Shown piece after piece: positions 19,379 through 28,069 of a DNA stretch of 64,000 nt; within the stretch, counting starts at the first letter, position 1; each line of letters starts with the position of its first letter. Source of the DNA: Bog-473 sp963730785 (GTDB lineage: Bacteria; Actinomycetota; Acidimicrobiia; Acidimicrobiales; RAAP-2); NCBI GenBank assembly GCA_963730785.1, contig CAVSTF010000013.1, positions 179,891 through 243,890 of the forward strand. The letters run 5' to 3'. The position numbers and the translations under genes were made by a program. The notes beneath the pieces are model-generated. The model saw only the letters and a list, made by a program, of their open reading frames with translations, made no database searches and was not told the DNA's origin.

Positions 19379-20248
19379 ATGACCACCATGCAGATCGGGG
19401 TGTTATTCCCCCAAACCGAACTCGGAGGCGATCGAGCAGCGATCCGAGCCTACGGCCAAGCCTCCGCTGACCTGGGATTCCGCCACGTGGCCGCCTACGA
19501 ACACGTGCTGGGGGCAGATAGATCCGTGCATGGAGACCTCGGCGGTCCCTACGACCTCCATCACACCTTCCATGAACCCCTGCTGCTTTTCTCCTACCTG
19601 GCCGGATTCACGGACCTGGCCTTCGCCACCTCCATCCTCATCGGCCCGCAGCGCCAAACCGCCTTGCTGGCCAAACAAGTGGCCGAACTGGACATTCTCT
19701 GCAACGGCCAGTTTCGGCTCGGACTCGGTATCGGCTGGAACCGGGTCGAATACGACGCGTTGGGGCACTCATTCGCCGCCCGGGCCGCCATCCTTGAGGA
19801 GCAGATCGGCGTGCTCCGAGACCTGTGGACCAATGAGTCCGTGACCGTCGACTCCAAGTTCCATCACATCAAGGCGGCCGGTCTGGCCCCGCTGCCAATC
19901 CAACGACCCATTCCGATCTGGATCGGCGCCTGGGCGCCATCGGCCCTGCGGCGAGTCGGTCGACTGGCCGACGGGTGGTTCCCCCAAGTCCGCCCGGGCG
20001 GAGGCTTGGACGAAGCGCTGGCCGTTATTGCCGAGGGTGCCGCCGAAGTCGGGCGAGATCCGGCGCAGATTCAATTTGAGGGCCGGGTCGACTACGCCAC
20101 TCGCGATCCCGAACGAATGGCCCGCCAGGCCGAACGGTGGCGTAGCGCTGGCGCAACCCACCTGTCGGTGAACACCATGGCCGCCGGACTCAAGGGTGTG
20201 GACGCCCATATTGAAGCCCTCGAGGAACTGGCTCAGCTGCTGCTCTAA
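19379..20248 (+). CDS. LLM-class (luciferase-like) F420-dependent oxidoreductase
   Basis: The protein has 289 residues and the TIM-barrel pattern of the bacterial luciferase family: IGVLFPQTELGG at the N-terminus, DLGFRHVAAYEHVLG for strand 2, LGLGIGWNRVEYDALG and IWIGAWAPSALRRVGRLADGWF. The last motif is typical of the F420-dependent actinobacterial branch. A second ATG at 19388 is in frame and slightly closer to the family start. The enzyme would use reduced F420 (or FMN) for a hydride transfer or monooxygenation; the substrate is unknown. F420 use is inferred from the family. Confidence 0.8.
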   Translation: MTTMQIGVLFPQTELGGDRAAIRAYGQASADLGFRHVAAYEHVLGADRSVHGDLGGPYDLHHTFHEPLLLFSYLAGFTDLAFATSILIGPQRQTALLAKQVAELDILCNGQFRLGLGIGWNRVEYDALGHSFAARAAILEEQIGVLRDLWTNESVTVDSKFHHIKAAGLAPLPIQRPIPIWIGAWAPSALRRVGRLADGWFPQVRPGGGLDEALAVIAEGAAEVGRDPAQIQFEGRVDYATRDPERMARQAERWRSAGATHLSVNTMAAGLKGVDAHIEALEELAQLLL

Positions 20249-20294
20249 GGGAGCCGTTCCGGACGACCTCCCAACCTTTGCAAGGATGGGTGAC

Positions 20295-21134
20295 GTGACT
20301 GACCAATCAGGGGGCGGCTATCCGGGTGCGCCACCGGGTTGGTACCCAGATCCGGCCGGCGGGCCAGGTCAACGCTGGTGGGACGGCTACGCCTGGACCG
20401 ACACCGTGGTCCTCCCCACGCCACCTCCTCCACCACCCCCCAGTCCGCAGCAACTCGTCCCGAGCTATGCCCCATATTCGACTGGACCCCTGCCGGGCCA
20501 ACCCGCTGCGCTCTTTCAGCGGGAGCTGGCCATCTCCCGTCTGGCCCGGCTCGCGGTGGCGGTACCCCCCTTCGCTCTCCTCATCAATCTGATTTTCGAG
20601 CAGGCCAACCGAGCCCAACTTCGGACCCTTGGGCACCAATTTCACCTAATTTATATAGCGGCGCAGAACGGTCAGACCGCTCCGAACTTTTCGCAAAACG
20701 TCAACTTTGACCCGCTCAGCCCACTGCTCCTCCTCCTGGAGGTGTTGGCCATTGTGGCCGCCTGTATGTGGCAACACCGAGCCGCCTCATCGGCCCGATC
20801 CCTCGGCCTCCCATTCACCCATTCACCTGGATGGGGGGTCGGGTCGTGGTTCGTGCCCATCGTCCATTTCTGGATGCCGTATCAGGCCATCCGGGACTGC
20901 CTGCCCCTGAACGACCCCAACCGGGCCCTCGTGTTGCGGTGGTGGTTGCTCTTGCTGGCGGCCGAGATCTTCGCGATCGCCGCGTTCTTGGCCGCCCTTG
21001 GGTCGGAGCATGCCGGGCTCATCCTGTCCGTCCCCGCCGCACTCTTGGCCCTGGGTCAGCTGGCCACGGCGCCTCGGGTTGTTATGGCCGTCACGTCGGC
21101 CCACCGGTCGCTCATCGATCCTTCCGCTTCCTGA
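20295..21134 (+). CDS. DUF2510 - DUF4328 membrane protein
   Basis: The protein starts with a clear DUF2510 domain (GWYPDPAGGPGQRWWDGYAW), then a Pro-rich linker and four hydrophobic spans. The segment WGVGSWFVPIVHFWMPYQAI is diagnostic of DUF4328. I prefer the GTG at 20295 because AAGGA lies eight bases upstream; an in-frame ATG at 20286 abuts that sequence too closely. It is one of three DUF2510-type genes in the window (756-1562, here, 27735-27998). Function is unknown for both domains; position in the cytoplasmic membrane is clear. Confidence 0.8.
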   Translation: MTDQSGGGYPGAPPGWYPDPAGGPGQRWWDGYAWTDTVVLPTPPPPPPPSPQQLVPSYAPYSTGPLPGQPAALFQRELAISRLARLAVAVPPFALLINLIFEQANRAQLRTLGHQFHLIYIAAQNGQTAPNFSQNVNFDPLSPLLLLLEVLAIVAACMWQHRAASSARSLGLPFTHSPGWGVGSWFVPIVHFWMPYQAIRDCLPLNDPNRALVLRWWLLLLAAEIFAIAAFLAALGSEHAGLILSVPAALLALGQLATAPRVVMAVTSAHRSLIDPSAS

Positions 21135-21194
21135 TTCACCGGGTCCGCCCGACCACATAGGGTTGGCCTCGTTGATCGAGAAAAAGGAGTGTCA

Positions 21195-21761
21195 GTGAGC
21201 GCAGGACCTGAATGGGGACCATTGGCCCGGTTGGCCGGCATCTGGGAAGGCGACCAGGGCGAGGACGTCGCCTACTCGAATGAAAAGGGCAGCGTGGGAC
21301 TCACGCCCTACCGGGAACACATTGATTTCAAGCCCTTTGGCCCCGTGGAAAACGGCAGCCAGACCCTCTACGGCCTCGACTATCGCATGGCCGCCTGGCG
21401 GGGCAGCGAAGAGAACCCCTTCCACACCGAAGTCGGGTACTGGCTGTGGGATGCCGCTGACCAGCAGGTCATGCGCACGTTCTTGATCCCCCGCGGCTCC
21501 GCCCTCATCGCCGGCGGCCTCGTGGCAGCCGATGCCACGACCTACACCCTGGTTTCCGATGTCGGGTCTGAGACCTACGGGATCCTGTCCAACAACTTCT
21601 TGGCCGCCCAGGCCCGGACGGTGCACTACGAGGTGGCCATCGACGTGAGCACCGAGGGTGTCTTCAGCTACGAAGAGGTCTCCCTCATTGAGCACGGCAA
21701 GCTCTCCGAGCACCTGAGCCACACTGACAGCAACACCCTGCACAAGATCGCCGACGCCTAG
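21195..21761 (+). CDS. Nitrobindin-like heme-binding beta-barrel protein
   Basis: The protein has about 188 residues and the features of the nitrobindin/THAP4-like family: LARLAGIWEGDQGEDV near the N-terminus with the G-x-W-x-G turn, a run of alternating beta strands (ENPFHTEVGYWLWD) and a late SHTDSNTLHKI segment. Family members bind ferric heme in a small lipocalin-like barrel and react with nitric oxide or peroxynitrite; that activity is assumed here. The start at GTG 21195 has AAGGAG five bases upstream, so I prefer it over the in-frame GTG at 21189. It is followed 43 bp later by the acyl-CoA dehydrogenase gene. Confidence 0.75.
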   Translation: MSAGPEWGPLARLAGIWEGDQGEDVAYSNEKGSVGLTPYREHIDFKPFGPVENGSQTLYGLDYRMAAWRGSEENPFHTEVGYWLWDAADQQVMRTFLIPRGSALIAGGLVAADATTYTLVSDVGSETYGILSNNFLAAQARTVHYEVAIDVSTEGVFSYEEVSLIEHGKLSEHLSHTDSNTLHKIADA

Positions 21762-21803
21762 GGGAAACCAGTAGGGTCGTGCCCGATCTGAAGGAGGGGC
21801 GAC

Positions 21804-23027
21804 ATGTTCGAGTGGTCCGAAGAGCAGCAAGCGATCCGCGATGCGGTGCGCAGTTTCGTCGAAGCCGAGGTCAAGCCTCTCATCGACGACCTGGAGCACG
21901 GCGACACCCCGCCGTACGAGGTGATCCGCAAGCTCTACCGCACCTTTGGTCTGGACGTCATGGCCCGCGAGGGCTTCAAGCGACAGCTGGAGCGCAAGCT
22001 CTCTAACTCGCCCGCGCCCGAACGCCAAGAGGGTGGCGGCAATGCCGCCATGATGCTCATTCCCATCATTGAGCTCTGCCACTACTGCCCCGGCATCGTG
22101 ACGGCCCTGGGCGTCAGCACCGGGTTGGCTGCCGGCACCATCATGAAGAGCGGCACCCCGGCTCAGATGGAGCGCTGGGGTCTTGACCTCCTGACCTTGG
22201 ACAAGGTCGGCGCCTGGGCCATCACTGAACCCAACTCCGGATCAGATGCCCTGGGCGGGATGACGTCGACGGCCAAACGTGATGGTGACGAATACATCCT
22301 CAACGGCAGCAAGACCTTCATCACCAATGGTCCCTACGCCGACACCATCGTCTTCTACGCCAAGCTGGACGACGGGAGCGACACGCCGATGCGCCAGCGT
22401 CCGGTCTTGACCTTCATCCTCGACACCGGCACGCCGGGGCTTGAGCAGTCCAAGCCATTCCGCAAAATGGGGCTGCACTCCTCGCCCACCGGCGAGCTCT
22501 TTCTCACCGACGTGCGGGTGGGCAAGGAGCACCTCCTGGGTGAGACCGAGGGAGTACCCGGTGGCAGTGAAGGCCGTGAAAGCGCCAAGGGCAACTTCGT
22601 GACCGAGCGGGCCGGCGTCGCAGCCATGTCCCTGGGCCTGATCGAAGAATGCCTGAAGCTGTCGGTCCAGTACGCCAAGGACCGTCTCCTGTGGGAACGG
22701 CCCATTTCCGAATACCAGCTCATTCAGTTGAAGCTGGCCAAAATGGAAGTGGCCCGCCTCAACGTCGAGAATCTGGTCTTCCGCCACATTGAGATGTCGT
22801 CAGCCGGCAAGGGACTGACGTTGGCCGAAGCCTCGGCCATGAAGCTCTACTCAGCCCAGGCCGCATCCGAAGTGGCCATGGAAGCGGTGCAGCTCTTCGG
22901 TGGGAACGGTTACATGGCCGAATTCCGAGTTGAGCAGTTGGCCCGGGATGCCAAGGTATTCCAGATCTACGCCGGCACCGACGAGATCCAAGTCACCCAC
23001 ATCGCCCGCGATCTCCTCAGCCGCTGA
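21804..23027 (+). CDS. Acyl-CoA dehydrogenase
   Basis: The protein has 407 residues from an ATG with GGAGGGG placed seven bases upstream. The FAD-binding segments AWAITEPNSGSDALGG and KTFITNGPYAD, and the C-terminal AEASAMKLYSAQAA and QLFGGNGYMAEFRVEQ, are standard for the family. It would catalyse alpha,beta-dehydrogenation of an acyl-CoA and pass electrons to ETF. It is about 20 residues longer than classic short-chain enzymes, with an inserted stretch near GVPGGSEGRESAKGN. It is followed 12 bp later by an M20 amidohydrolase and then an SDR, suggesting a catabolic operon. Confidence 0.9.
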   Translation: MFEWSEEQQAIRDAVRSFVEAEVKPLIDDLEHGDTPPYEVIRKLYRTFGLDVMAREGFKRQLERKLSNSPAPERQEGGGNAAMMLIPIIELCHYCPGIVTALGVSTGLAAGTIMKSGTPAQMERWGLDLLTLDKVGAWAITEPNSGSDALGGMTSTAKRDGDEYILNGSKTFITNGPYADTIVFYAKLDDGSDTPMRQRPVLTFILDTGTPGLEQSKPFRKMGLHSSPTGELFLTDVRVGKEHLLGETEGVPGGSEGRESAKGNFVTERAGVAAMSLGLIEECLKLSVQYAKDRLLWERPISEYQLIQLKLAKMEVARLNVENLVFRHIEMSSAGKGLTLAEASAMKLYSAQAASEVAMEAVQLFGGNGYMAEFRVEQLARDAKVFQIYAGTDEIQVTHIARDLLSR

Positions 23028-23039
23028 GGCCGCTGCGCC

Positions 23040-24219
23040 ATGACTGAAGCGTTCGGTCCAGGCGCCATTGACGATGTGTTCGACCACATGGTCGATCTTC
23101 GTCGCGCCGTGCACCAGCAGCCCGAGTTGGCCTTCAAAGAACACGCCACCACCGATCTCATACGCCAAGAAATGGCGTCCTTGGGCATCGCCGAGCTGGA
23201 CCGGGTGGTCGACACCGGTGGCATCTTCGTCATGGACGGCGGACGACCAGGCGAATTCCGTGGTCATGCGAGCGGACATTGATGCCCTGCCGGTCCACGA
23301 GAGTGAACACAATCCGTTCCATTCCGATGTCGACGGCCTCATGCACGCCTGTGGCCACGATGTCCATGTGGCTTCACTCCTCGGGACCGCTCGCGCGCTC
23401 AGTCAACGTCGGCAGGAGTTGTCGGGTCGATTCATCTTTCTGTTCCAGCCTGGTGAAGAGGCTCTCTGTGGAGCCAAGGCCATGGTGGAAAACGGTGCGC
23501 TGAATCTCATCGGCGATGCCCGGTTGGTTGGCTTCCACGTGACCTCCCAGTTGCCCACCGGGTTCGTCGCCCTGCGCCAAGGGATTGCCATGTCGGAGGC
23601 CCATTCGTTGCGCATCACGCTGCACGGTCCCGGCGGCCACGGCGCCATGCCGACTGCCGGTGGAGACGTCATCAAGGCGACGGCTGACTTGGTATCCCGA
23701 TTGGGCACGGTGGCCGAAGGGTTGTCCCATGAAGGCGCCAGCTGCATCTGCAGCGCTGGCACGTTGGCTGCCGGCACCGCCGTCAACGTGGTGCCGACAT
23801 CAGCCAAGGTGACAGGCACGATGCGCAGCTTCACCGACGGCCAACGCGAAGAGATGTTCGATCGTCTACGCCAACTCTGTGCCGCAGTGGGCGACAGCCA
23901 TGGGGTGACGGTGGAACTCGAGGTGCCCGACCACACGCCGGCAGTCGTAAATGACGGAGGCGTCACTGATTTAGTGGAGCTGCAGGCTCAGGCCTTGATC
24001 GGGAAGGACAAGGTCCTTCGCATGCCTCCGAGCTCACCCAGTGATGACGTCAGCGAGTTTCTCAATCATCTCCCCGGTTGTTACTTCTTTGTCGGGGGGG
24101 CCAGCGGTGACGGATCGAGCGGTATGCACCACAGCCCCACTTTCTCGGTGCAAGACGAATCCCTTCGGGTGGGCGCTGCCGTCATAGCCCGCAGCGCCAT
24201 CGCATTAGCCACCCCTTGA
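23040..24219 (+). pseudogene. M20-family amidohydrolase, one frameshift
   Basis: Two frames form one protein of about 392 residues. The first starts at ATG 23040 (DLRRAVHQQPELAFKEHAT, the usual N-terminal R-x-x-H-x-x-P-E-x-x-F/W motif) and ends at 23282. The second resumes at VVMRADIDALPVHE and continues through the metal-binding MHACGHDVHVASLLG, FLFQPGEEALCGAKAM, HGPGGHGAMP and FVGGASGDGS to the stop at 24219. The break is near 23260 in GGCGAATTCCGTGGTCATG. All metal ligands are present across the two frames. Family members hydrolyse N-acyl amino acids or similar amides. It sits between acyl-CoA dehydrogenase and SDR genes with short gaps. Confidence 0.75.
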
Positions 24220-24240
24220 GTATTCGGCCACAATGACCCC

Positions 24241-25014
24241 ATGAGCGCACAGGATCTGTTCTCCATATCGGGCAAGACCGCCTTGGTCACCGGCGGCACC
24301 AGAGGTATCGGCAAAATGATCGCCGAAGGTTTCGTCGAGGCTGGGGCCAAGGTCTACATCGCCTCTCGCAAGGCTGAGGTGTGTGCCGAGGTGGCCGAGG
24401 AGCTCTCAGCCAAGGGCACGTGCATCGGGATCGCCGCCGATCTCTCCACCGAGGCCGAGTGCCGACGATTGGCCGACGAGATCGCCTCCCGCGAGGACCG
24501 GCTCGACATTTTGGTCAACAACGCCGGCGCCACCTGGGGCACGCCACTGGCCGACTTCGACGAGGCCGCGTTCGAGAAAGTACTGGCCCTCAACGTCAAG
24601 GGCGTGTTTCACCTGACCCGTTTCCTGGTGCCTCTGCTCGAAGCAGCCGGGACCCAGGAAGAGCCGGCCCGCGTCATCAATATCGGATCCATTGACGGCA
24701 TCGGCGTGCCCTTAATGGAGACGTACTCCTACTCGGCCTCCAAGGCGGCGGTCCATCAACTCACCCGACACCTGGCCAAGCGACTCGCTCCACGGATCAC
24801 GGTCAACGCCATCGCGCCGGGTCCGTTCGAATCCAAAATGATGGCGGCCACCCTGGATGCCTTCAGCGACCAGATCATCGCCAGCGCCCCACTCAAGCGG
24901 ATCGGGCGTCCCGACGACATGGCCGGCACGGCGATATTCCTGTCGTCACGGGCTGGGGCGTACCTCACCGGCACGATCATCCCGGTCGACGGGGGCATCG
25001 CCACCACCCGCTAG
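24241..25014 (+). CDS. Short-chain dehydrogenase/reductase
   Basis: The protein has 257 residues. It shows the classical SDR pattern: TGGTRGIG for the cofactor loop, NNAGATWG, the catalytic Ser in INIGSIDG and Y-S-Y-S-A-S-K with Tyr and Lys, and the closing PVDGG. The likely reaction is NAD(P)H-dependent reduction of a 3-oxoacyl or similar ketone, or the reverse. The start at 24241 follows the M20 gene by 21 bp, so these are probably co-transcribed with the acyl-CoA dehydrogenase. The exact substrate cannot be inferred. Confidence 0.9.
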   Translation: MSAQDLFSISGKTALVTGGTRGIGKMIAEGFVEAGAKVYIASRKAEVCAEVAEELSAKGTCIGIAADLSTEAECRRLADEIASREDRLDILVNNAGATWGTPLADFDEAAFEKVLALNVKGVFHLTRFLVPLLEAAGTQEEPARVINIGSIDGIGVPLMETYSYSASKAAVHQLTRHLAKRLAPRITVNAIAPGPFESKMMAATLDAFSDQIIASAPLKRIGRPDDMAGTAIFLSSRAGAYLTGTIIPVDGGIATTR

Positions 25015-25026
25015 TTCGAGGTGGTG
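25002..25026. terminator. Hairpin between convergent SDR and SCO6745-like genes
   Basis: CACCACC and GGTGGTG form a perfect 7-bp stem with an 11-base loop, placed over the SDR stop codon and just before the end of the convergent gene. It could terminate transcription from both sides. No U-tract follows. Confidence 0.5.
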
Positions 25027-25034
25027 ACAGAACT

Positions 25035-25925
25035 TCAGCTGGGCGCTAGGTCGTGTGGACCCTGGGGTGGATACCCACCGGCACTGCGGACCGCATTGCC
25101 CCATGGCGTCAGGATCTGAATCAACTCCTCGGCATCTTCGCCCAGCGCGTCGATGATCACTTCACACTGGCCATCGGTGGCGACCTCAATGGCTTCACGG
25201 AGCTCACGGCCTGACTCCGTCATAGTGCCGTTAGCCATCAGTCCGCGACGAATTCAACCCGCTTCGGCAGTATCTAGTTGCTCGGCGGACCACGCTCGCG
25301 TGCGCACGTAGCTGCGAGTGGGTAATCCCCAGTACAACTCCGAAAGCAGTCCGATTTCGGTGGCATTGAGTCCGGCCGATATCCATGACGCAGTGTGTGA
25401 GTCACCGCGGTACTCGCGCAGCATGTCAGCCAAGCGCCACATGTCGCCTACGGGGTCGCCGGGTACTCCCAAGTTCCGGAGCCCCGCGAACAGTGGCCGA
25501 CCTTCAGGTCGCAGCGGGCCGACGGCACGTTCCAGTAGTTCGGTGGCCCGAGAAAGCCCTTCTGGTTGTTCGCCCAGCACACGGACCAGTTGCCCGACTG
25601 CGCCCTCTGTGCGCGCCGCACAAATCGTCGGGGCATCGCATTTGGTCCAACCGAAGGTGACGGACGGAACGACCGCCTGCGGGTTGAACACGGCAAACGC
25701 CGCCGCCACGACCTCCCCCGGTACCTGACCCATCACCGAACCTCGACTGGTGAAGTAAGCCGGCCCATCGGGCAACTGCACCCCGGTCGGGAGTGTCCCG
25801 GGACTAGGAGCGAACCCCAGGCCCTCATAGGCGGCATGCGCCTCGGGTGCGAAGTACACCTGGCCGGTCACCGGTTCAATCGCCATGGCCAGTCGTCTGC
25901 TCAGCATGCCCGCTTCGCTGGCCAT
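25035..25925 (-). pseudogene. SCO6745-like protein interrupted by an in-frame TGA
   Basis: The family pattern is clear: GQVYFAPEAHAAYEGLGF near the start, YFTSRGSVMGQVPGEVVAAAFAVFNP, GRPLFAGLRNL and LREYRGDSHTASWISAGL. The frame meets TGA at 25254-25256 right after QLDTAEAG and then continues in the same frame as IRRGLMANGTMTESGRELREA to 25035, which is exactly the C-terminal segment expected (a Gly-Leu, then T-x-x-G-R-x-L-R-E). A single base change therefore separates this from an intact 296-residue protein. I place the start at ATG 25925, preceded by AGGGGG; the open frame extends to 26036. Family members in actinobacteria have no settled function. Confidence 0.7.
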
Positions 25926-26093
25926 TTCCGCAACCCCCTGGTCGAGATTCCTCACCCTCACCCTACGACGACCATCCCGGATAATCCCAACCCATTGAGG
26001 ACCGCTGAAAATGTCACCGTGACCGGGATTGTGCAAAAACTAATTGGGTAGCGGAGATGAAGAGTGGTCAGTTAGTGGCAGACCTGAGGCACT

Positions 26094-27476
26094 TCAGCGC
26101 TCAGTGTTCGCGGGAACGATTTGTCGCGACCGTCTGCGCCGAGCGTACACAGCACCTCCCATGATCCCGAAGGCGAGAACGGGGAGAGCGAGGGCATAGG
26201 GGACTTCTGGTGTACCGGTCCCCGGAGAACATGAGGGAGTGGTCTCGCCGAGTGCCACATCGGACGTGGTCAGGTCACCGCACTCGTAGTCTGTTTGTTC
26301 ATCTGGAGTAAGCGGAACTGCTCCCGGCACGTCGGCGGTCACTTCGTTGATGCCAGCCTGTTCCAGTGGCAGGCCCAGGTTGGCATAGCCAATCTGTGGG
26401 GCAATCTGCTGCCCGACTGTCAGTGCATAGTTCACGAAGCCGCTCAGGGTCGCTCCCTTATCTGACTCCCAACCCGTCGTTGGTGTGAGGAGATAGTCCA
26501 CGGTCGACGGGTTGTAGACATTGGCGCCCACGCCAGTGAAGTCGAGATTCACCGTGCCGTTGGAGTTCTCAGTGGCGTAGGTGAGTGCCGAGTCGACGTC
26601 GACTCCTGTTGGTTGCGTGAAGTCGCCGCTCAAGTTCCCGACCGATACCATGCCCTTGGCCGGATTCGTATTGACGCCTGAGGCATTACCGAACCCTTGG
26701 CCAATGGCGAAGCGCGTTTCCACGAAGCCAATAGCCCCGTTGTTAGTGGCCGTGTCCGTGGCCACTCCGCTCGTGTTTTGCTGTCCGAGGCCGGTGGAAA
26801 TGCCAGGCCAATTGGCGTTGGGGGCGGTGGAAGACAGCGTGACTCCCTCTGACGGACCTCCCGGTTGATTCTCTTCTTGATTAACGAACGCTGCCCACAA
26901 CACTGGCTGCTCGTCGATGCACCAGTCCTCCATGGCATAGTTCGTCCCCACCGTGTCAGACTCGGTCACCGGAACGATTGGGATATTGAGGGTTGAGAGG
27001 TTCGAACCATCGTTTGCTCCACCTTGCTCTAGGAGTGGGCTGTCCCAGTTAGTAATCCCACCCGTCATGATGGCGCACGCTGTGTAGCTCGTCAGTTGCA
27101 GAGTTTGATTCAGACCGGGAATGTTGTACATGAATGCAACGCCTTCAGCCAGGACCGGCACGTAAATGAATGGAAAGCTCGGTGGTGTGGTATCCACAGA
27201 CCCAAGGCCATAGGCAATATCAGTGATTCCGAAGTCACTGAGGTCATTGGCGAACTCGTAGCGCGCATCGCCCGAACTAGTGGACGAGTAGTTGATACCC
27301 AAGTTATACGGAGATGATCGACTAGCTGCCGCCCACTGTTCAATCGCCGGCGCGGCGTAGCTCGATCCCACGCCGTTGATCGACGTAGTCGCGCCGGCTA
27401 CCGTCGCAAAGGTTGCTCCCACCATTGGCAGTAACAACACGGTGACCAAGGTCGCAACGGCACCTCGTCGCCACAT
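26094..27476 (-). CDS. PstS-like phosphate-binding protein with C-terminal cell-surface anchor
   Basis: The protein has 460 residues with a signal peptide (VATLVTVLLLPMVGATFATV, cleavage after about residue 29). The mature part matches the PstS branch of periplasmic binding proteins: INGVGSSYAAPAIEQWAAA, INYSSTSSGDARYEF, the Asp-containing FGITD loop, ITNWDSP and a Gly-rich ligand loop. Unlike soluble PstS it ends with a short signature TPEVPYA, a hydrophobic span (LALPVLAFGIMGGAVY) and RRRRSR, a tripartite sorting-like tail. No pstCAB genes are in the window. It may therefore be a surface-attached phosphate-binding protein or a divergent family member. The tail closely resembles that of the large secreted protein at 36.7-39.6 kb. 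Confidence 0.75.
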   Translation of the reverse strand: MWRRGAVATLVTVLLLPMVGATFATVAGATTSINGVGSSYAAPAIEQWAAASRSSPYNLGINYSSTSSGDARYEFANDLSDFGITDIAYGLGSVDTTPPSFPFIYVPVLAEGVAFMYNIPGLNQTLQLTSYTACAIMTGGITNWDSPLLEQGGANDGSNLSTLNIPIVPVTESDTVGTNYAMEDWCIDEQPVLWAAFVNQEENQPGGPSEGVTLSSTAPNANWPGISTGLGQQNTSGVATDTATNNGAIGFVETRFAIGQGFGNASGVNTNPAKGMVSVGNLSGDFTQPTGVDVDSALTYATENSNGTVNLDFTGVGANVYNPSTVDYLLTPTTGWESDKGATLSGFVNYALTVGQQIAPQIGYANLGLPLEQAGINEVTADVPGAVPLTPDEQTDYECGDLTTSDVALGETTPSCSPGTGTPEVPYALALPVLAFGIMGGAVYARRRRSRQIVPANTER

Positions 27477-27734
27477 GTGCGTCCTCCAAGCAAATCCGCC
27501 TATCGAGTAGATCGGTCTCAGTGTGGACGACCTGCAGGTAGCCGTCTAACGAGTTTGGAAAAGTTCACTCTGAGGTCACGAATTGTTCGCAAAGAGGCCG
27601 GCACTTTCTGGCTACCGAGGATCGATGGTCAGAACTGGCTGCCAGCGGATCAACCGTCGGGGAGAGGCGTTATTCGCGCCGTGTCCGTTTCGCCGGGTGC
27701 CAGATTCGCGGTCGCCCGAATCCGAACGCGGGGC

Positions 27735-27998
27735 CTATCTCAACTGAAGTGTCGGCTGCGTCGAGCGCTCGCTGAGGGTCCCAATATTCAAGTTGAGCGT
27801 CGTCGGCCCTTCGGGTTGAGTCCGGGCTCCATGGGGTGCAATCCGTTCTGGGACTACATGCGGTGCCTCGTCTGGTGGCTCGTCGCGGGACTCCACATCG
27901 CCGTCCCTTACGAGGGACGTTGGCCGACCGGAGGAGATCCATCGGGCTTCATGTCGGCCAAATGGGTCGGTGTACCACCCTTCAAGGCTCTCATCCAT
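27735..27998 (-). CDS. Small DUF2510-domain protein
   Basis: The 87-residue frame starts at an ATG with GAGGAGG five bases upstream, the best ribosome binding site in the neighbourhood. Residues 6-36 (EGWYTDPFGRHEARWISSGR) match the DUF2510 core W-Y-x-D-P-x-G-R-x-E-x-R-W. The rest is a short acidic Pro-containing tail with no membrane span. It is a soluble, possibly regulatory, member of a family that in this window is otherwise fused to membrane segments. Function is unknown. It lies between the PstS-like gene and the P450 gene. Confidence 0.65.
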   Translation of the reverse strand: MDESLEGWYTDPFGRHEARWISSGRPTSLVRDGDVESRDEPPDEAPHVVPERIAPHGARTQPEGPTTLNLNIGTLSERSTQPTLQLR

Positions 27999-28069
27999 GG
28001 CTTCCTCCTCGGTTTGCCCATGGTACTTCGCAAGGTCAATCGTGAGGTCTCCAAGAGAAGGCGCCGGAG

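Noticed and set aside
25235..25265. TGA recoding (selenocysteine or reassigned codon)
   Set aside because: TGA is the ordinary stop of many genes here, no selenocysteine insertion element or Cys-type position is evident, and one substitution explains the case.
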